Made by a program: the position numbers and the translations under genes. Below, one piece after another: positions 51,768-64,000 of a stretch of 64,000 bases of DNA. Numbering within the stretch: the first letter of the stretch is position 1; every line of letters begins with the position of its first letter. Source of the DNA: Oceanobacillus alkalisoli (GTDB taxonomy: Bacteria; Bacillota; Bacilli; Bacillales; Amphibacillaceae); NCBI RefSeq assembly GCF_021556485.1, contig NZ_JAKGBW010000007.1, positions 1 to 64,000 of the forward strand, given 5' to 3'. Below the pieces are notes generated by a model. That model was not told where the DNA came from, did no database searches, and saw nothing but the letters and a program-made list of their open reading frames with translations.

Positions 51768-51841
51768 ACAAAGTACAGAAGAAAAGTTTTTATGATTGAA
51801 ATTGAAAAATCATTAAATTTCAATGACAGGTGGTGAAACCA

Positions 51842-53179
51842 ATGCTGGAATTAGTGAACCGTGGTTATGTGTATCGCGCGTCCTCCATTTCTCAAGAAGC
51901 GGAAACGTATTTCCGACAATGCTTCGGTGCAAAGAGAAAGATGTACAACCTCCATGTTGCCCACCTCTATGATTATTTGGAAAAAAGTAACTATCAACCA
52001 GAGGATGCCTTACCTTCCTTAAAAAAGATGGGGATGCCGACTGTTTCTCAATTCAAAAAACAATGTTTAAATGAAGATAATATGGCTTACCTATATCTTG
52101 TAGACGCATTCGCCGCCAACGAAGCAAAACAACACTTCAACAAGGCAATAACTGCCTTCAACAAGACTGCACATAAGAGACAATACAAAAAATCCGCTTT
52201 AAAACGGCAGAAAACACTCGGAATAGAACCGACATTCCATGATTTAAAAGGAATGCCGAAGTTCAAATCCCGTAAAGGCAGCAAAGCCAGCTATACGACG
52301 TTCAACCAAAACGGAACTATCTACATCAAAGACGACATATTATATCTTCCGTCTGCACAAAAGTCTCCTGTGAAAGTAGTCGGGTTAAAGCTGAACACCC
52401 ATCGGCCATTGCCCCAGGACAGTAAAATTAAACATGTTACGGTTACCATGAACACCAAAGGACAATATGACGTGTCTATTTGTGTTGAAATTCCAATGGA
52501 AATTACAAGGGTCGGGATGCCTAATCGTATTCTGGGACTGGATTATTCTCAATCACATTTTTTCGTTGACAATGAGGGTAAGAAAGCCAATTATCCTTAC
52601 TATTACCTGGAAATGGAAGAGCGTCTAGCAAAGGAACGGCGAGTGCTATCGCGCCGAGTAAAAGGTTCCAATCGTTGGGAAAAACAACGGCTTGTTGTTT
52701 CGAGATTGGAAACCAAAGTCGCAAACCAACGAAAAGACTGGCTTCACAAGAAAGCCTATGCCCTTGCGAATCGTTATGACATGATTGTAGTAGAGAACCT
52801 AGATCTTCGTGCGATTGGACAAAACAAGTATTATGCCAAAAATCAGCAAGATAATGGTTTCGGTAATTTTCGCCTCTATTTAAAATACAAATTGGAGCAA
52901 CGGGGGAAATACTTTATCAAAGCACCGAAAAAATTTGCATCTACCCAACTATGTTCAGTTTGCGGTCATAAGCATACAGCACTAAAAGGAAATGTAAGTA
53001 TACGAAAATGGAATTGCCCATCTTGTGGCACCCATCATGACCGGGATGTTAATTCGGCGTTTAACCTGAAACACTATGGAGAGTGTTATACGAAAAAAAA
53101 ATTTTACCACAGATCGTTGGGGTTTAACGCATACAAACGGGTTGCTTGGAGCCCAAACAGTACCTCTAGCCTGGTTTGA
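51842..53179 (+). CDS. tnpB: TnpB, RNA-guided nuclease of an IS200/IS605-type element
   Basis: 445 aa from ATG 51842 (AGGTGGTG upstream; GTG 51830 also possible). RuvC-type residues are complete: Asp in ILGLDYSQSHFF, Glu in IVVENLDLRA, and Asp in HDRDVNSAFN. The zinc ribbon CSVCGHK...CPSCG is intact. An N-terminal helix-turn-helix-like region precedes. TnpB cuts DNA at sites matching the element's right-end guide RNA and helps keep the element in place. No TnpA is present, so this is an IS1341-like, TnpB-only unit. Confidence 0.93.
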   Translation: MLELVNRGYVYRASSISQEAETYFRQCFGAKRKMYNLHVAHLYDYLEKSNYQPEDALPSLKKMGMPTVSQFKKQCLNEDNMAYLYLVDAFAANEAKQHFNKAITAFNKTAHKRQYKKSALKRQKTLGIEPTFHDLKGMPKFKSRKGSKASYTTFNQNGTIYIKDDILYLPSAQKSPVKVVGLKLNTHRPLPQDSKIKHVTVTMNTKGQYDVSICVEIPMEITRVGMPNRILGLDYSQSHFFVDNEGKKANYPYYYLEMEERLAKERRVLSRRVKGSNRWEKQRLVVSRLETKVANQRKDWLHKKAYALANRYDMIVVENLDLRAIGQNKYYAKNQQDNGFGNFRLYLKYKLEQRGKYFIKAPKKFASTQLCSVCGHKHTALKGNVSIRKWNCPSCGTHHDRDVNSAFNLKHYGECYTKKKFYHRSLGFNAYKRVAWSPNSTSSLV

Positions 53180-53262
53180 AGGGCAGGACACTAGTCCTGT
53201 TGTCCGCTGTAAACTCCAAAGGTTGTAAGACCTTACAAGCCTGTGGCTTTAGATATGGGTTG
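53180..53262 (+). ncRNA. candidate right-end omega (guide) RNA region of the TnpB element
   Basis: Downstream of tnpB, TTGTAAGACCTTACAA and AGCCTGTGGCT form adjacent short hairpins, followed by TTAGATATGGGTTG. TnpB guide RNAs overlap the 3' end of tnpB and this end, and the guide is the flanking DNA just beyond. The exact boundary is not resolved. Confidence 0.45.
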
Positions 53263-53306
53263 TTGACGCGCTTATGCACAATCTTATTGCAAATAGACCG
53301 AATGGG

Positions 53307-53323
53307 TTGATAATTAATTTGAA
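53307..53323. promoter_or_regulatory. weak Fur-box-like site
   Basis: TTGATAATTAATTTGAA has a perfect left half of the Fur consensus TTGATAATNATTATCAA and a poor right half. Confidence 0.3.
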
Positions 53324-53350
53324 ATGCTTTAAGATTGGAATGAGAATAGA

Positions 53351-53367
53351 TTGAGAATGAATATCAA
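53351..53367. promoter_or_regulatory. Fur box upstream of sufC
   Basis: TTGAGAATGAATATCAA matches the Fur consensus TTGATAATNATTATCAA at 14 of 16 defined positions and is 44 bp before the sufC start. Confidence 0.6.
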
Positions 53368-53410
53368 GTTCATCTCGGAAAACTAGAATAAGCATTTGGA
53401 GGTATTGATT

Positions 53411-54196
53411 ATGTCAGGATCAGTTTTAGAAATCAAAAATCTTCATGTTTCCATTGAGGATAAACAAATATTAAAAGGTGTAGACCTTACCATCAAAGGT
53501 GGAGAATTTCATGCAATCATGGGACCGAATGGTACTGGTAAATCTACATTAGCATCGGCAATTATGGGACATCCCCTTTATGAAATAACAGAAGGCAGCA
53601 TTACGTTAGACGGTGAAGACGTATTAGAAATGGAAGTAGATGAGCGTGCAAAAGCAGGTCTTTTCCTAGCAATGCAATATCCAAGTGAAATCAGCGGTGT
53701 AACAACATCTGACTTCCTGCGCAGTGCAATTAACGCAAAACGTGAAGAAGGCGATGAAATTCCATTAATGGAGTTCATTAAAGAGCTTGATGAAACACTT
53801 GATTTCTTAGAAATTGATAAGAGCATGGCTACGCGTTACTTGAACGAAGGATTCTCCGGTGGAGAGAAGAAGCGTAACGAAATCCTTCAGTTAATGTTAC
53901 TGAAACCTGCAATCGGTATTTTGGACGAAATTGACTCAGGACTTGACATCGACGCGTTAAAAGTAGTTTCTAAAGGTATTAACAAACTGCGTGACGAGAA
54001 CTTTGGAACATTAATCATTACTCACTACCAACGTTTATTAAACTACATCACACCGGATTATGTGCATGTCATGATGCAAGGCCGTGTCGTGAAATCTGGT
54101 GGTCCAGAGTTAGCTAAGCGTCTAGAAGCGGAAGGCTACGAGTGGATTAAAGAAGAGTTAGGAATCGAAGACGAAACAATCGAACAAAATGCATAA
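53411..54196 (+). CDS. sufC: SufC, ATPase of the SUF iron-sulfur cluster scaffold
   Basis: 261 aa ABC-type ATPase: Walker A GPNGTGKST, signature FSGGEKKRNEILQ, Walker B GILDEIDSGLDIDAL. It works with SufB and SufD to build clusters. ATG 53411 is chosen because GGAGGT lies 8-9 bases upstream. First gene of sufCDSUB, order as in B. subtilis. Confidence 0.97.
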   Translation: MSGSVLEIKNLHVSIEDKQILKGVDLTIKGGEFHAIMGPNGTGKSTLASAIMGHPLYEITEGSITLDGEDVLEMEVDERAKAGLFLAMQYPSEISGVTTSDFLRSAINAKREEGDEIPLMEFIKELDETLDFLEIDKSMATRYLNEGFSGGEKKRNEILQLMLLKPAIGILDEIDSGLDIDALKVVSKGINKLRDENFGTLIITHYQRLLNYITPDYVHVMMQGRVVKSGGPELAKRLEAEGYEWIKEELGIEDETIEQNA

Positions 54197-54213
54197 ACGT
54201 TAGGAGGAGTATC

Positions 54214-57171
<2,958 letters not shown>

Positions 57172-57206
57172 GGTGAGTTTTGAAATATCTGAAGGAGGCT
57201 ACAACT

Positions 57207-58604
57207 ATGGCTAGGAATATGCCTGAAATAGGAGATTATAGATATGGTTTCCGTGACAAAGACGTATCGGTTTTCCGAACTGAAAGAGGATTAACCCGAA
57301 AAGTCGTTGAGGAAATCTCCAAAATGAAAGAAGAACCGCAATGGATGTTAGATTACCGCTTGAAAGCGTTGGAGCATTTCTATGCGCGTCCAATGCCGCA
57401 ATGGGGCGGTGACTTATCAGGACTTGATTTTGATGAGATCATCTATTATGTAAAACCATCCGAAAAACAAGGTAGAACGTGGGATGAGGTTCCAGCAGAA
57501 ATTAAACAGACATTCGACAGACTTGGAATTCCTGAAGCAGAACAGAAGTACCTTGCTGGTGTATCTGCTCAGTATGAGTCTGAAGTAGTTTACCAGAGTC
57601 TGAAAGAGGATCTTCAAGAATTAGGAATCATTTTCACAGATACAGATACGGCTTTACAGGAGCATGAAGAATTATTCAAAGAGTATTTTGGTACAGTAGT
57701 ACCATACTCTGATAACAAGTTCTCCGCTCTGAACTCTGCAGTATGGTCAGGCGGTTCCTTCATTTATGTTCCAAAAGGAGTAAAAAGCTCAACCCCATTA
57801 CAAGCATATTTCCGTATCAACACGGAAAACATGGGGCAGTTCGAGCGTACACTGATCATTGTAGATGAAGATGCATCTGTTCACTATGTTGAAGGCTGTA
57901 CAGCACCAACTTATACATCAGCATCCTTACACAGTGCAGTAGTTGAGATTATTGTTAAGAAAGACGCTTATTGCCGTTACACTACAATCCAGAACTGGTC
58001 CAGCAATGTCTACAACCTTGTAACGAAACGTGCAACCGTAGATGCAAACGGAACAATGGAATGGATTGATGGTAACTTAGGTTCGAAATTGACGATGAAA
58101 TATCCTTCTATTCTTTTGAAAGGTGAAGGAGCAAGAGGTAATACATTATCGATTGCGCTTGCTGGTAAAGGACAATTACAGCATGCTGGTGCGAAAATGC
58201 ATCACTTAGCACCGAATACATCTTCAACGATTGTATCTAAATCCATCTCTCGTAACGGTGGTAAAGTTTCTTATCTTGGACTTGTTCACTTTGGACGTAA
58301 AGCGGACGGGGCACGTGCGAACATTGAGTGTGATACATTGATTATGGATAATGAGTCTACTTCAGACACAATTCCATACAATGAGATTCTAAATGATAAT
58401 ATCTCACTTGAGCACGAAGCGAAAGTATCCAAAGTTTCCGAAGAACAGTTATTCTATCTTATGAGTCGTGGCTTAGATGAATTCGAAGCAACAGAAATGA
58501 TTGTTATGGGCTTCATCGAGCCATTTACAAAAGAACTTCCAATGGAATATGCTGTTGAAATGAACAGACTGATCAAATTCGAAATGGAAGGCTCTATAGG
58601 TTAA
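57207..58604 (+). CDS. sufB: SufB scaffold subunit
   Basis: 465 aa, the usual Bacillus length. Motifs [20 protein letters not shown] (conserved Cys) and [21 protein letters not shown] are complete. Forms the SufBC2D scaffold. ATG 57207 follows AAGGAGG; an upstream TTG frame is an extension. Confidence 0.97.
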   Translation: MARNMPEIGDYRYGFRDKDVSVFRTERGLTRKVVEEISKMKEEPQWMLDYRLKALEHFYARPMPQWGGDLSGLDFDEIIYYVKPSEKQGRTWDEVPAEIKQTFDRLGIPEAEQKYLAGVSAQYESEVVYQSLKEDLQELGIIFTDTDTALQEHEELFKEYFGTVVPYSDNKFSALNSAVWSGGSFIYVPKGVKSSTPLQAYFRINTENMGQFERTLIIVDEDASVHYVEGCTAPTYTSASLHSAVVEIIVKKDAYCRYTTIQNWSSNVYNLVTKRATVDANGTMEWIDGNLGSKLTMKYPSILLKGEGARGNTLSIALAGKGQLQHAGAKMHHLAPNTSSTIVSKSISRNGGKVSYLGLVHFGRKADGARANIECDTLIMDNESTSDTIPYNEILNDNISLEHEAKVSKVSEEQLFYLMSRGLDEFEATEMIVMGFIEPFTKELPMEYAVEMNRLIKFEMEGSIG

Positions 58605-58619
58605 TTATTAATAAAAGTT

Positions 58620-58650
58620 ACCCGTCACGGACATGTGGCGGGTTTTTTAT
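58620..58650 (+). terminator. terminator of the suf operon
   Basis: ACCCGTCAC-GGACA-TGTGGCGGGT stem followed by six T. Confidence 0.82.
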
Positions 58651-58687
58651 CATGCTTTAATGGGGCCTGTAATACCCCTAGTCTAAA

Positions 58688-58796
58688 TTAGGAGGGAAGT
58701 CCAACATATGAAGGTTGGGATATACAGTCCGTAAATCCCCGATTCCATTCAGCCAACATTCAGTGATGGAGATAAGGCTTCCCTACTAAATGGAGT
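58688..58796. other. structured non-coding stretch between suf and yhgE
   Basis: TAGGAGGGAAG near 58688 and CTTCCCTACTA near 58786 are complementary at 10 of 11 positions and enclose smaller pairs (CCAAC / GTTGG). No usable open frame. It may be a structured RNA or another repeat; only one copy is seen here. Confidence 0.35.
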
Positions 58797-58838
58797 TTCA
58801 CTTTATGTGCCCGCTAAGATTGTGGAGTTTTTCACGTA

Positions 58839-58886
58839 AATAGTGTATTTTAGAATGGTGGAGACAATTCAAAGAAATACACTATT
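58839..58886. promoter_or_regulatory. 12 bp perfect inverted repeat before yhgE
   Basis: AATAGTGTATTT (58839-58850) and AAATACACTATT (58875-58886), 24 bp apart, 18 bp before the ATG. Either a bipartite operator or an RNA hairpin that would reach close to the ribosome site. Confidence 0.6.
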
Positions 58887-58903
58887 AGAATGAGGTAAGA
58901 GTA

Positions 58904-61300
58904 ATGAAAAATATATGGGAAATTTTTAAGACCGATATAAATAACATACGGAAGAAACGTGCTGCAATCGTCGTGATTGTAGCTTTAATGATTTTACCTT
59001 CCATGTATGCGTGGTTCAACATTTTACCTTCTTGGGATCCATATGCCAACACAGAGAACGTTGCGGTAGCAGTTGTGAACTTGGACGTTGGTGCAGAAGT
59101 AGAGGGCAAGCCGATTAATGTCGGTGATGAGGTTATCACCTCCTTACAGGACAATAATCAGCTGGGCTGGCATTTCGTTGCTGAGGAGGAAGCTGCAGAA
59201 GGTCTAGAAAAGGGCGATTATTATGCTTCCATTATCATTCCGGCTAATTTTTCAGAGAAATTAACGAGTGTTCTGGATGATGAACCGGAAAAGCCGATCT
59301 TGGATTATTATATTAATGAGAAAGTGAATGCTATAGCACCGAAAGTTACAAATGCTGGGGCAACCGGCATTGTGGAAAGTGTCCATCAAGGATTTATTAA
59401 AGTTGCCAATGAAGCGATTTTTAACGCCTTCAATGATGCAGGGATTGAGCTCGAAGCGAATAAAGAAAACATTGAACGTTTAAGAGATGCCATCTATCAG
59501 TTAGAAGAAGACATGCCTGAAATTGAGCGGCTCTTAGGAGTTGCAGAAGAGGATTTAGACAAAGCGGAAGATGCGAGTGAGAAAGCGCATGAGGGAATTA
59601 AAAAAGCAGAAGAAGTTAGTGTAGAAGTTCAAGCACTTAGTGAAAGAGCTAAAGAGATTCTGAATGAAACCGATCAGTATGTAAATGAGTATGTTCCCAT
59701 TGTTAAAAATGATTTAGCAACAGCCCAAACAGTAATCAATGAAGTCCCGGAGATAATTAATCAAATATCCGAAAAAGAGGATTCTTTTGATGATGTTGTT
59801 ACAAAAATAGAGAATAGCACAGCAAAAATCGATCAAGCAACTGAAGTCCTACACGTATTGGAAGAAGCACTGGAAAATGCTGATGAAGAAGCAACTGACA
59901 GCGAGCGGATTTCGAATCTAATTGCTCAATTGGAAGAAGATGATGAACAGCTGGAAAGAACGAAACAAGATCTGCTGGCTACGATTGATATGATTGAAAA
60001 TGCAGAAGACTATGGCGAGGATACACCTATTGATGATGAAAAATCATTAGAACAATTAAAAGCAATGGTTGAAATTATAGAAGCGAGACAAGAAGCAATA
60101 CAGCATGCAATCGAGGCAAGTAAACAAGTGGAAGAGTCTATCGCTAATGGCATTTTCCTTGATGGAGCCGAGAAGGTTGCGAGCTATGAAGAAGATCTAA
60201 GGCAATTCAAAGTAGAAGTCCTGGCAAAAGTTGCTGAGGCTGAGGCGGGAAAAGCGAAGTTAGCCGATGTATTAGCCTATATTGATGAACAATCGAAACG
60301 AATCAATGCAACCATTAGCGATTTACTAATATTTATCGATAATGATTTAATGCCGACGTACACGAAAGAAATGAGTACTGCTCGTAACGCAATCGACGAA
60401 GCGGATAAAAAAATAGAGAAAGTCGTTTCTTACTTCCCGAGAGTAGAAGAAATCTTAACGAAGATCGATGCAGGAATTGATACTGGTAAAAAAGAACTTG
60501 ATAAAATCCATACTGCTTTCCCGGAAGCAAAAGATAAAATACTGGATTTAGCGAAAAAAACGAGAGAATTAGAAAGTAAAGGCGATATCGCGGAACTGAT
60601 TAACTTTTTACGTAATGATCCTAACGCAGAAAGCGAATTTTTCGCAGATCCAATTGTTTTAGAGGAACACGAACTATTTCCAATTCCAAATTATGGTTCA
60701 GCAATGGCGCCATTCTTTACGGCGTTAGCCCTTTGGGTCGGTGGATTAATTCTCGTTTCTTCCTTAATTGTCGATATACCGAATAAGCATAAATATAAAA
60801 GTTATGAAGCCTATTTCGGCAGATTTTTAACATTCTGGTCCATTGGTATCGTACAAGCGTTAGTAGTTACGTGCGGAAATATGTTCTTACTAAAAACATA
60901 TGTATTACACAAATTACTATTTGTCATATTTGCTATTCTCATTAGTACAGCATTTATCGTTATTATTTATACGCTTGTGTCTGTCTTTGGGAATACTGGA
61001 AAAGTAATTGCGATTATTTTACTTGTTATGCAACTGGGGGCATCTGGCGGTACGTTCCCAATCCAGACGACACCGAATTTTTTCCAAAAGATCCATCAAT
61101 TTATGCCATTCACACATGGATTAGGTTTGCTTAGGGAGGCAACTGGCGGAATCGTTTGGTCTGTGACACTCATGCATATTGCTTGGCTCGTTGGCTATAT
61201 TGCTGTTTTCTTATTTATCGGGATAAAACTAAAAGAAATTATTAATAAACGAAGCGATAAGTTCTTAGAGGAAGCACGAGAAAGTAAAGTTATATTATAA
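58904..61300 (+). CDS. YhgE/Pip family membrane protein
   Basis: 798 aa: N-terminal helix and YhgE/Pip start (ALMILPSMYAWFNILPSWDPY), a long outside coiled-coil region (about 190-560), and five C-terminal helices like an ABC-2 permease (MAPFFTALALWVGGLILVSS onward). The family includes the phage receptor Pip/YueB and EsaA-like proteins. It may export or anchor something at the surface; no type VII secretion genes are adjacent. GAGGTAAG precedes the ATG. Confidence 0.9.
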   Translation: MKNIWEIFKTDINNIRKKRAAIVVIVALMILPSMYAWFNILPSWDPYANTENVAVAVVNLDVGAEVEGKPINVGDEVITSLQDNNQLGWHFVAEEEAAEGLEKGDYYASIIIPANFSEKLTSVLDDEPEKPILDYYINEKVNAIAPKVTNAGATGIVESVHQGFIKVANEAIFNAFNDAGIELEANKENIERLRDAIYQLEEDMPEIERLLGVAEEDLDKAEDASEKAHEGIKKAEEVSVEVQALSERAKEILNETDQYVNEYVPIVKNDLATAQTVINEVPEIINQISEKEDSFDDVVTKIENSTAKIDQATEVLHVLEEALENADEEATDSERISNLIAQLEEDDEQLERTKQDLLATIDMIENAEDYGEDTPIDDEKSLEQLKAMVEIIEARQEAIQHAIEASKQVEESIANGIFLDGAEKVASYEEDLRQFKVEVLAKVAEAEAGKAKLADVLAYIDEQSKRINATISDLLIFIDNDLMPTYTKEMSTARNAIDEADKKIEKVVSYFPRVEEILTKIDAGIDTGKKELDKIHTAFPEAKDKILDLAKKTRELESKGDIAELINFLRNDPNAESEFFADPIVLEEHELFPIPNYGSAMAPFFTALALWVGGLILVSSLIVDIPNKHKYKSYEAYFGRFLTFWSIGIVQALVVTCGNMFLLKTYVLHKLLFVIFAILISTAFIVIIYTLVSVFGNTGKVIAIILLVMQLGASGGTFPIQTTPNFFQKIHQFMPFTHGLGLLREATGGIVWSVTLMHIAWLVGYIAVFLFIGIKLKEIINKRSDKFLEEARESKVIL

Positions 61301-61307
61301 AATCTCT

Positions 61308-61338
61308 ACCTGTCATTATTTCTGATGACAGGTTTTTC
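61308..61338 (+). terminator. terminator of yhgE
   Basis: ACCTGTCAT-TATTTCTG-ATGACAGGT followed by TTTTC. Confidence 0.85.
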
Positions 61339-61388
61339 TTATGGTTGGACAGAATAGGAATAACAAGTATATTCAATCGGAGGTGGAT

Positions 61389-62099
61389 ATGATTCACGAC
61401 TTACGAACGAACACTTGGATAATGACCCAAACATGGAATCATCTGCTTTTTATGCATATACCAGTCCCGCAAGAAGAGTTGCGTGGGCAAATTCCGAATG
61501 GATTAGAGCTGGACACGTATGATGGGGAAGCTTGGATTTCAATTATCCCTTTTAAGATCAAACATATGCGTCTTCCTTTTACTCCGCCGCTTCCCTTGCT
61601 TCATTCTTCATTGGAATTGAATGTGCGGACATATGTAAGAAGAAATGGAGAGACGGGAGTTTATTTTTTCAGCCTTGATACGAATCAGTTGCTGACCGTT
61701 CTTGGTGGACGGCTTTTATCAGCACCGTACCGATATGCAACTATTCGTATGAGCAGAAGACATGGATGGATTTATTTTGAAACGAAGAGCAAAGGGAAGC
61801 CACACATCGGTTTTACTGGAAAGTACCGGTCAGTTTCCCAGAAGTATAAGCCAGACACTGGAAGTCTTGCTTACTGGCTTGTGGAAAGATATATTTTTTG
61901 GACGGAGCGAGATGGTTCGTTATATAGAGGAACTATCAATCATGAACCATGGGAATTGTATGATGCAGAAGCCATTTTTTCCAAACAAGCGATGTTGCCA
62001 GATTTTCTAAAGCAGGTGACAGCTCACCGTCCAGTCTTTCATTATGCAAAGCAGAAAAAGGTATATACTTATCAAGTAAAGAAAGTGGAAGAAATATAA
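61389..62099 (+). CDS. yqjF: YqjF family protein (DUF2071)
   Basis: 236 aa from ATG 61389, set by GGAGGT about 5 bases upstream. Contains FMHIPVPQEELRGQIPNGLELDTYDGEAWISIIPF and YVRRNGETGVYFFSLD, hallmarks of DUF2071/YqjF, an acetoacetate-decarboxylase-like fold. Cytoplasmic; function unknown. Confidence 0.9.
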   Translation: MIHDLRTNTWIMTQTWNHLLFMHIPVPQEELRGQIPNGLELDTYDGEAWISIIPFKIKHMRLPFTPPLPLLHSSLELNVRTYVRRNGETGVYFFSLDTNQLLTVLGGRLLSAPYRYATIRMSRRHGWIYFETKSKGKPHIGFTGKYRSVSQKYKPDTGSLAYWLVERYIFWTERDGSLYRGTINHEPWELYDAEAIFSKQAMLPDFLKQVTAHRPVFHYAKQKKVYTYQVKKVEEI

Positions 62100-62103
62100 A
62101 AAA

Positions 62104-62135
62104 TGCCCCCTTTAGATTGCTGGAGAAAGGGGGCA
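62104..62135. terminator. bidirectional terminator
   Basis: TGCCCCCTTT and AAAGGGGGCA, with an A run on the left that becomes a T run for the minus-strand gene. Confidence 0.85.
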
Positions 62136-62150
62136 GTGCTTCGTATAGAA

Positions 62151-63386
62151 TTATACATACGTATAGCGAAATGCTTTTTTCGGCTCTATCTTCCCGTCTT
62201 TTCCTTTTACGTGAATGAGAAAAAGAATGAGTAAAGCAACGAGAAAAGTGAAGGCAGCAATTGTTGTGAACATGCCGGTTCTTGACCATTCCATTAATCG
62301 AGTGAATATTGGTGGCCCAAGAGCGACACCAACAAAACGTACAGAACCATATAACGAGGAAACGAACCCTCTCCGTTCTTTTCCGACTGCCCCGGTAATG
62401 AGACTGTTCATACAGGGTAAGGTTAGTCCTGCCCCCACACTGCTTAAAGCAAGACCAAATAGGAATGGGACAAGGCTTGTAAGCCAAATCAGCGAACTGT
62501 AAGATATCGTCATAAAAAGGAGGCCAATGATTGAAAATCGTTTCATTCGCACGAGATTGCTGCCTATCTTGCTCCCTGTTAAATAAGACGTACTCACCAT
62601 TACGAGAAGGGGAATTGCCAGGATAAGTCCTTTTAACAAGCCATCAATATGATAGGTGGTCTCTAATACATCTGATAAGTAAAAAAGAATCCCAAACAGC
62701 GTAAACAAGCAAGTTCCACCTGCAAGGTAGGCAGTAAGGAGCCATCTGCCTTCCAATTTAAACACACTGAGAAGTCCCCGAGCATATTTGCGAAACGGGG
62801 GAGGTGCCTGCCGATTTTTCTTTTCTTTTACAAAAATCCAAACTAAAACTGCTGCGATCAAGCTTAGAACTGGGAAAACGAAGAATACAGCGTGCCAGAC
62901 GATTAAAGCGAGCAGTGAACCAAAAATGGGAGATAACACTTTACCTAGCCCGTTGGACGCTTCAAAAATTCCAAGAACCCGACTACGCTCTCCTCCACTA
63001 AATAAATCACCGATCAAAGCCATTGCTATCGGTGCACAGCCAGCTGCCCCGATGCCCTGTATGCCCCGGCCGACGAGAATCCAAGCATAGGAATCAAACA
63101 GGGCAGCCCCAATACCAGCAAGTAAAGCACCACAGGCAAAAAGGATAAGGGATGGTAACATAATGATTTTCCGAGAATAACGGTCAGACAGATAACCGAC
63201 AATCGGAATCATTATTGCTGCGGCAATTGAAAATACAGTAATTATTAAGCTTACTTGGAGTTGCGATAAGCCGAGTGAAGACTTCATTTCCGGTAAAACG
63301 GGGATTAGCATGGAATTTCCAAGTGTCATCATGAGCGGAACAGACCCGACGGCTAGTATTGTCATTCCTTTATTCGTTTTTCTCAA
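62151..63386 (-). CDS. MFS transporter, drug-efflux type
   Basis: 411 aa, about twelve helices, with [17 protein letters not shown] (loop 2-3 motif A) and [21 protein letters not shown] (motif C-like). Resembles Bcr/CflA and tetracycline-type DHA1 exporters; the drug is unknown. TTG 63386 is chosen: AAGGAG lies 10 bases upstream, and longer frames would overlap the preceding gene. It follows the DUF3231 gene by 25 bp and may be co-transcribed with it. Confidence 0.87.
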   Translation of the reverse strand: MRKTNKGMTILAVGSVPLMMTLGNSMLIPVLPEMKSSLGLSQLQVSLIITVFSIAAAIMIPIVGYLSDRYSRKIIMLPSLILFACGALLAGIGAALFDSYAWILVGRGIQGIGAAGCAPIAMALIGDLFSGGERSRVLGIFEASNGLGKVLSPIFGSLLALIVWHAVFFVFPVLSLIAAVLVWIFVKEKKNRQAPPPFRKYARGLLSVFKLEGRWLLTAYLAGGTCLFTLFGILFYLSDVLETTYHIDGLLKGLILAIPLLVMVSTSYLTGSKIGSNLVRMKRFSIIGLLFMTISYSSLIWLTSLVPFLFGLALSSVGAGLTLPCMNSLITGAVGKERRGFVSSLYGSVRFVGVALGPPIFTRLMEWSRTGMFTTIAAFTFLVALLILFLIHVKGKDGKIEPKKAFRYTYV

Positions 63387-63411
63387 CGTTTGTGCACTCC
63401 TTGCGCGTACT

Positions 63412-63906
63412 CTATTTGATATTAATTGGTGGAAGGACGAGCCATCCTTTTTCCTTTGCAATATCCAGTATTTTTTGTTCGTATTCCTCTTGTTGACCAT
63501 GGAAATCACTGAACATAGAACGAATGTCTTCGTTTATAGCGATGCTTATCAGATAACTGCTATTAGACCTTAAAGACATCAGTTCCTTATGAATAAATGT
63601 GAAAATTTCCGGATCATTAAATCTTGCTCCAGCAGGAATATCTTCCACCTCTACATTCGGCCTGTCCGGTGGTGCGGGTGGCAAGCGGATACCAGCCTCT
63701 TTTAATATTCCCTCAACTTGCTGTTCTTCTTGAATAAGGCAGCTTTCCACCAAGTCTTCACCATATGTTTTTAAATCATGATCTCCTGTATGGTTGATTA
63801 GCACTTGCATTGTAACGAGGAGATGCTTTGTATGATATAAATAATTCCATAAATGATACACTTCTCCTGAATGGAACGGTTCATTCGCTTTATTTCGTGC
63901 AGTCAT
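63412..63906 (-). CDS. DUF3231 family protein
   Basis: 164 aa mostly helical protein with the DUF3231 pattern ([19 protein letters not shown], then the loop [12 protein letters not shown] and [10 protein letters not shown] at the end). Related to ferritin-like coat-associated proteins of spore formers; function unknown. AAAGGAGG precedes the ATG. First gene of a probable two-gene unit with the MFS transporter. Confidence 0.88.
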   Translation of the reverse strand: MTARNKANEPFHSGEVYHLWNYLYHTKHLLVTMQVLINHTGDHDLKTYGEDLVESCLIQEEQQVEGILKEAGIRLPPAPPDRPNVEVEDIPAGARFNDPEIFTFIHKELMSLRSNSSYLISIAINEDIRSMFSDFHGQQEEYEQKILDIAKEKGWLVLPPINIK

Positions 63907-64000
63907 TATAATCCTCCTTTCTATCCTGCATAGTTTCTCTCCATTCAGCGAATATTATCCAAGAAAATAAAGAAGGGACACACCCTATATAAAGGGTCAT

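Noticed and set aside
61936-62487. 183-codon minus-strand open frame
   Set aside because: Spans the strong terminator and overlaps the MFS and YqjF genes in wrong frames; no family resemblance.

Overview
The window is a 64 kb piece of a low-GC Gram-positive chromosome, most likely a Bacillaceae species. Gene content and order follow Bacillus subtilis in several blocks: a yrkFEHIJ-like sulfur operon, liaIH-liaFSR without liaG, znuACB-zur, fadNAE-yusI-gcvH-yusF-yusE and sufCDSUB. Strong Shine-Dalgarno sites and frequent TTG/GTG starts fit. The BCCT osmolyte transporter and the gene set suggest a halotolerant relative such as Oceanobacillus or Virgibacillus; that genus-level guess is inference. 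No rRNA, tRNA or CRISPR array was seen.

Layout. 1-2.5 kb is a decayed mobile region: a TniQ/TnsD-type gene with a damaged N-terminus, short repeats that could be transposon-end sites, and a frameshifted LAGLIDADG endonuclease. A BCCT transporter and an MFS remnant follow. 4.8-11.7 kb is a reactive-sulfur island: TusA-rhodanese fusion, DsrE protein, rhodanese-persulfide dioxygenase, TusA, TauE exporter, CstR-type repressor, three more rhodaneses, a DUF302 protein, a glutaredoxin and a HesB/IscA-like protein. Five CstR-like operators (TACC-N-GGTA type) are visible. 11.9-13.2 kb holds broken genes and repeats, followed by a CYP152 P450, a Cof-type HAD phosphatase and YkuK. 16.5-20.1 kb has a tiny zinc-ribbon gene, the glyoxylate shunt (aceB-aceA) and spx. 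20.3-23.4 kb is an ECF sigma, membrane anti-sigma candidate and 750-residue surface protein operon. A hemolysin III gene diverges from a DUF1836 regulator. An M42 peptidase, a luciferase-like oxidoreductase and DedA lead to the Lia cell-envelope stress operon, then a CwlO-type endopeptidase, a CNNM/CorC-type transporter and a VLRF1 release factor.

36-40 kb is the zinc uptake operon with its Zur repressor, bracketed by two inverted copies of a mobile repeat. One copy lies between the Zur-controlled promoter and znuA. 40.3-47.8 kb is beta-oxidation (fadNAE, with a FadR box) plus yusI, gcvH, yusF and yusE. 49-51 kb carries a proteasome-like Ntn-hydrolase candidate with a small partner gene, and a GsiB-like KGG repeat protein. 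A TnpB-only IS200/IS605 element precedes the suf iron-sulfur operon, whose leader has a good Fur box. The end holds YhgE, a YqjF/DUF2071 protein, an MFS transporter and a DUF3231 protein.

At least five families of dispersed intergenic repeats are visible, including a 116-121 bp MITE-like element in three copies, a palindromic GGGACA-type hairpin in five places, and a larger modular element in three or four copies.
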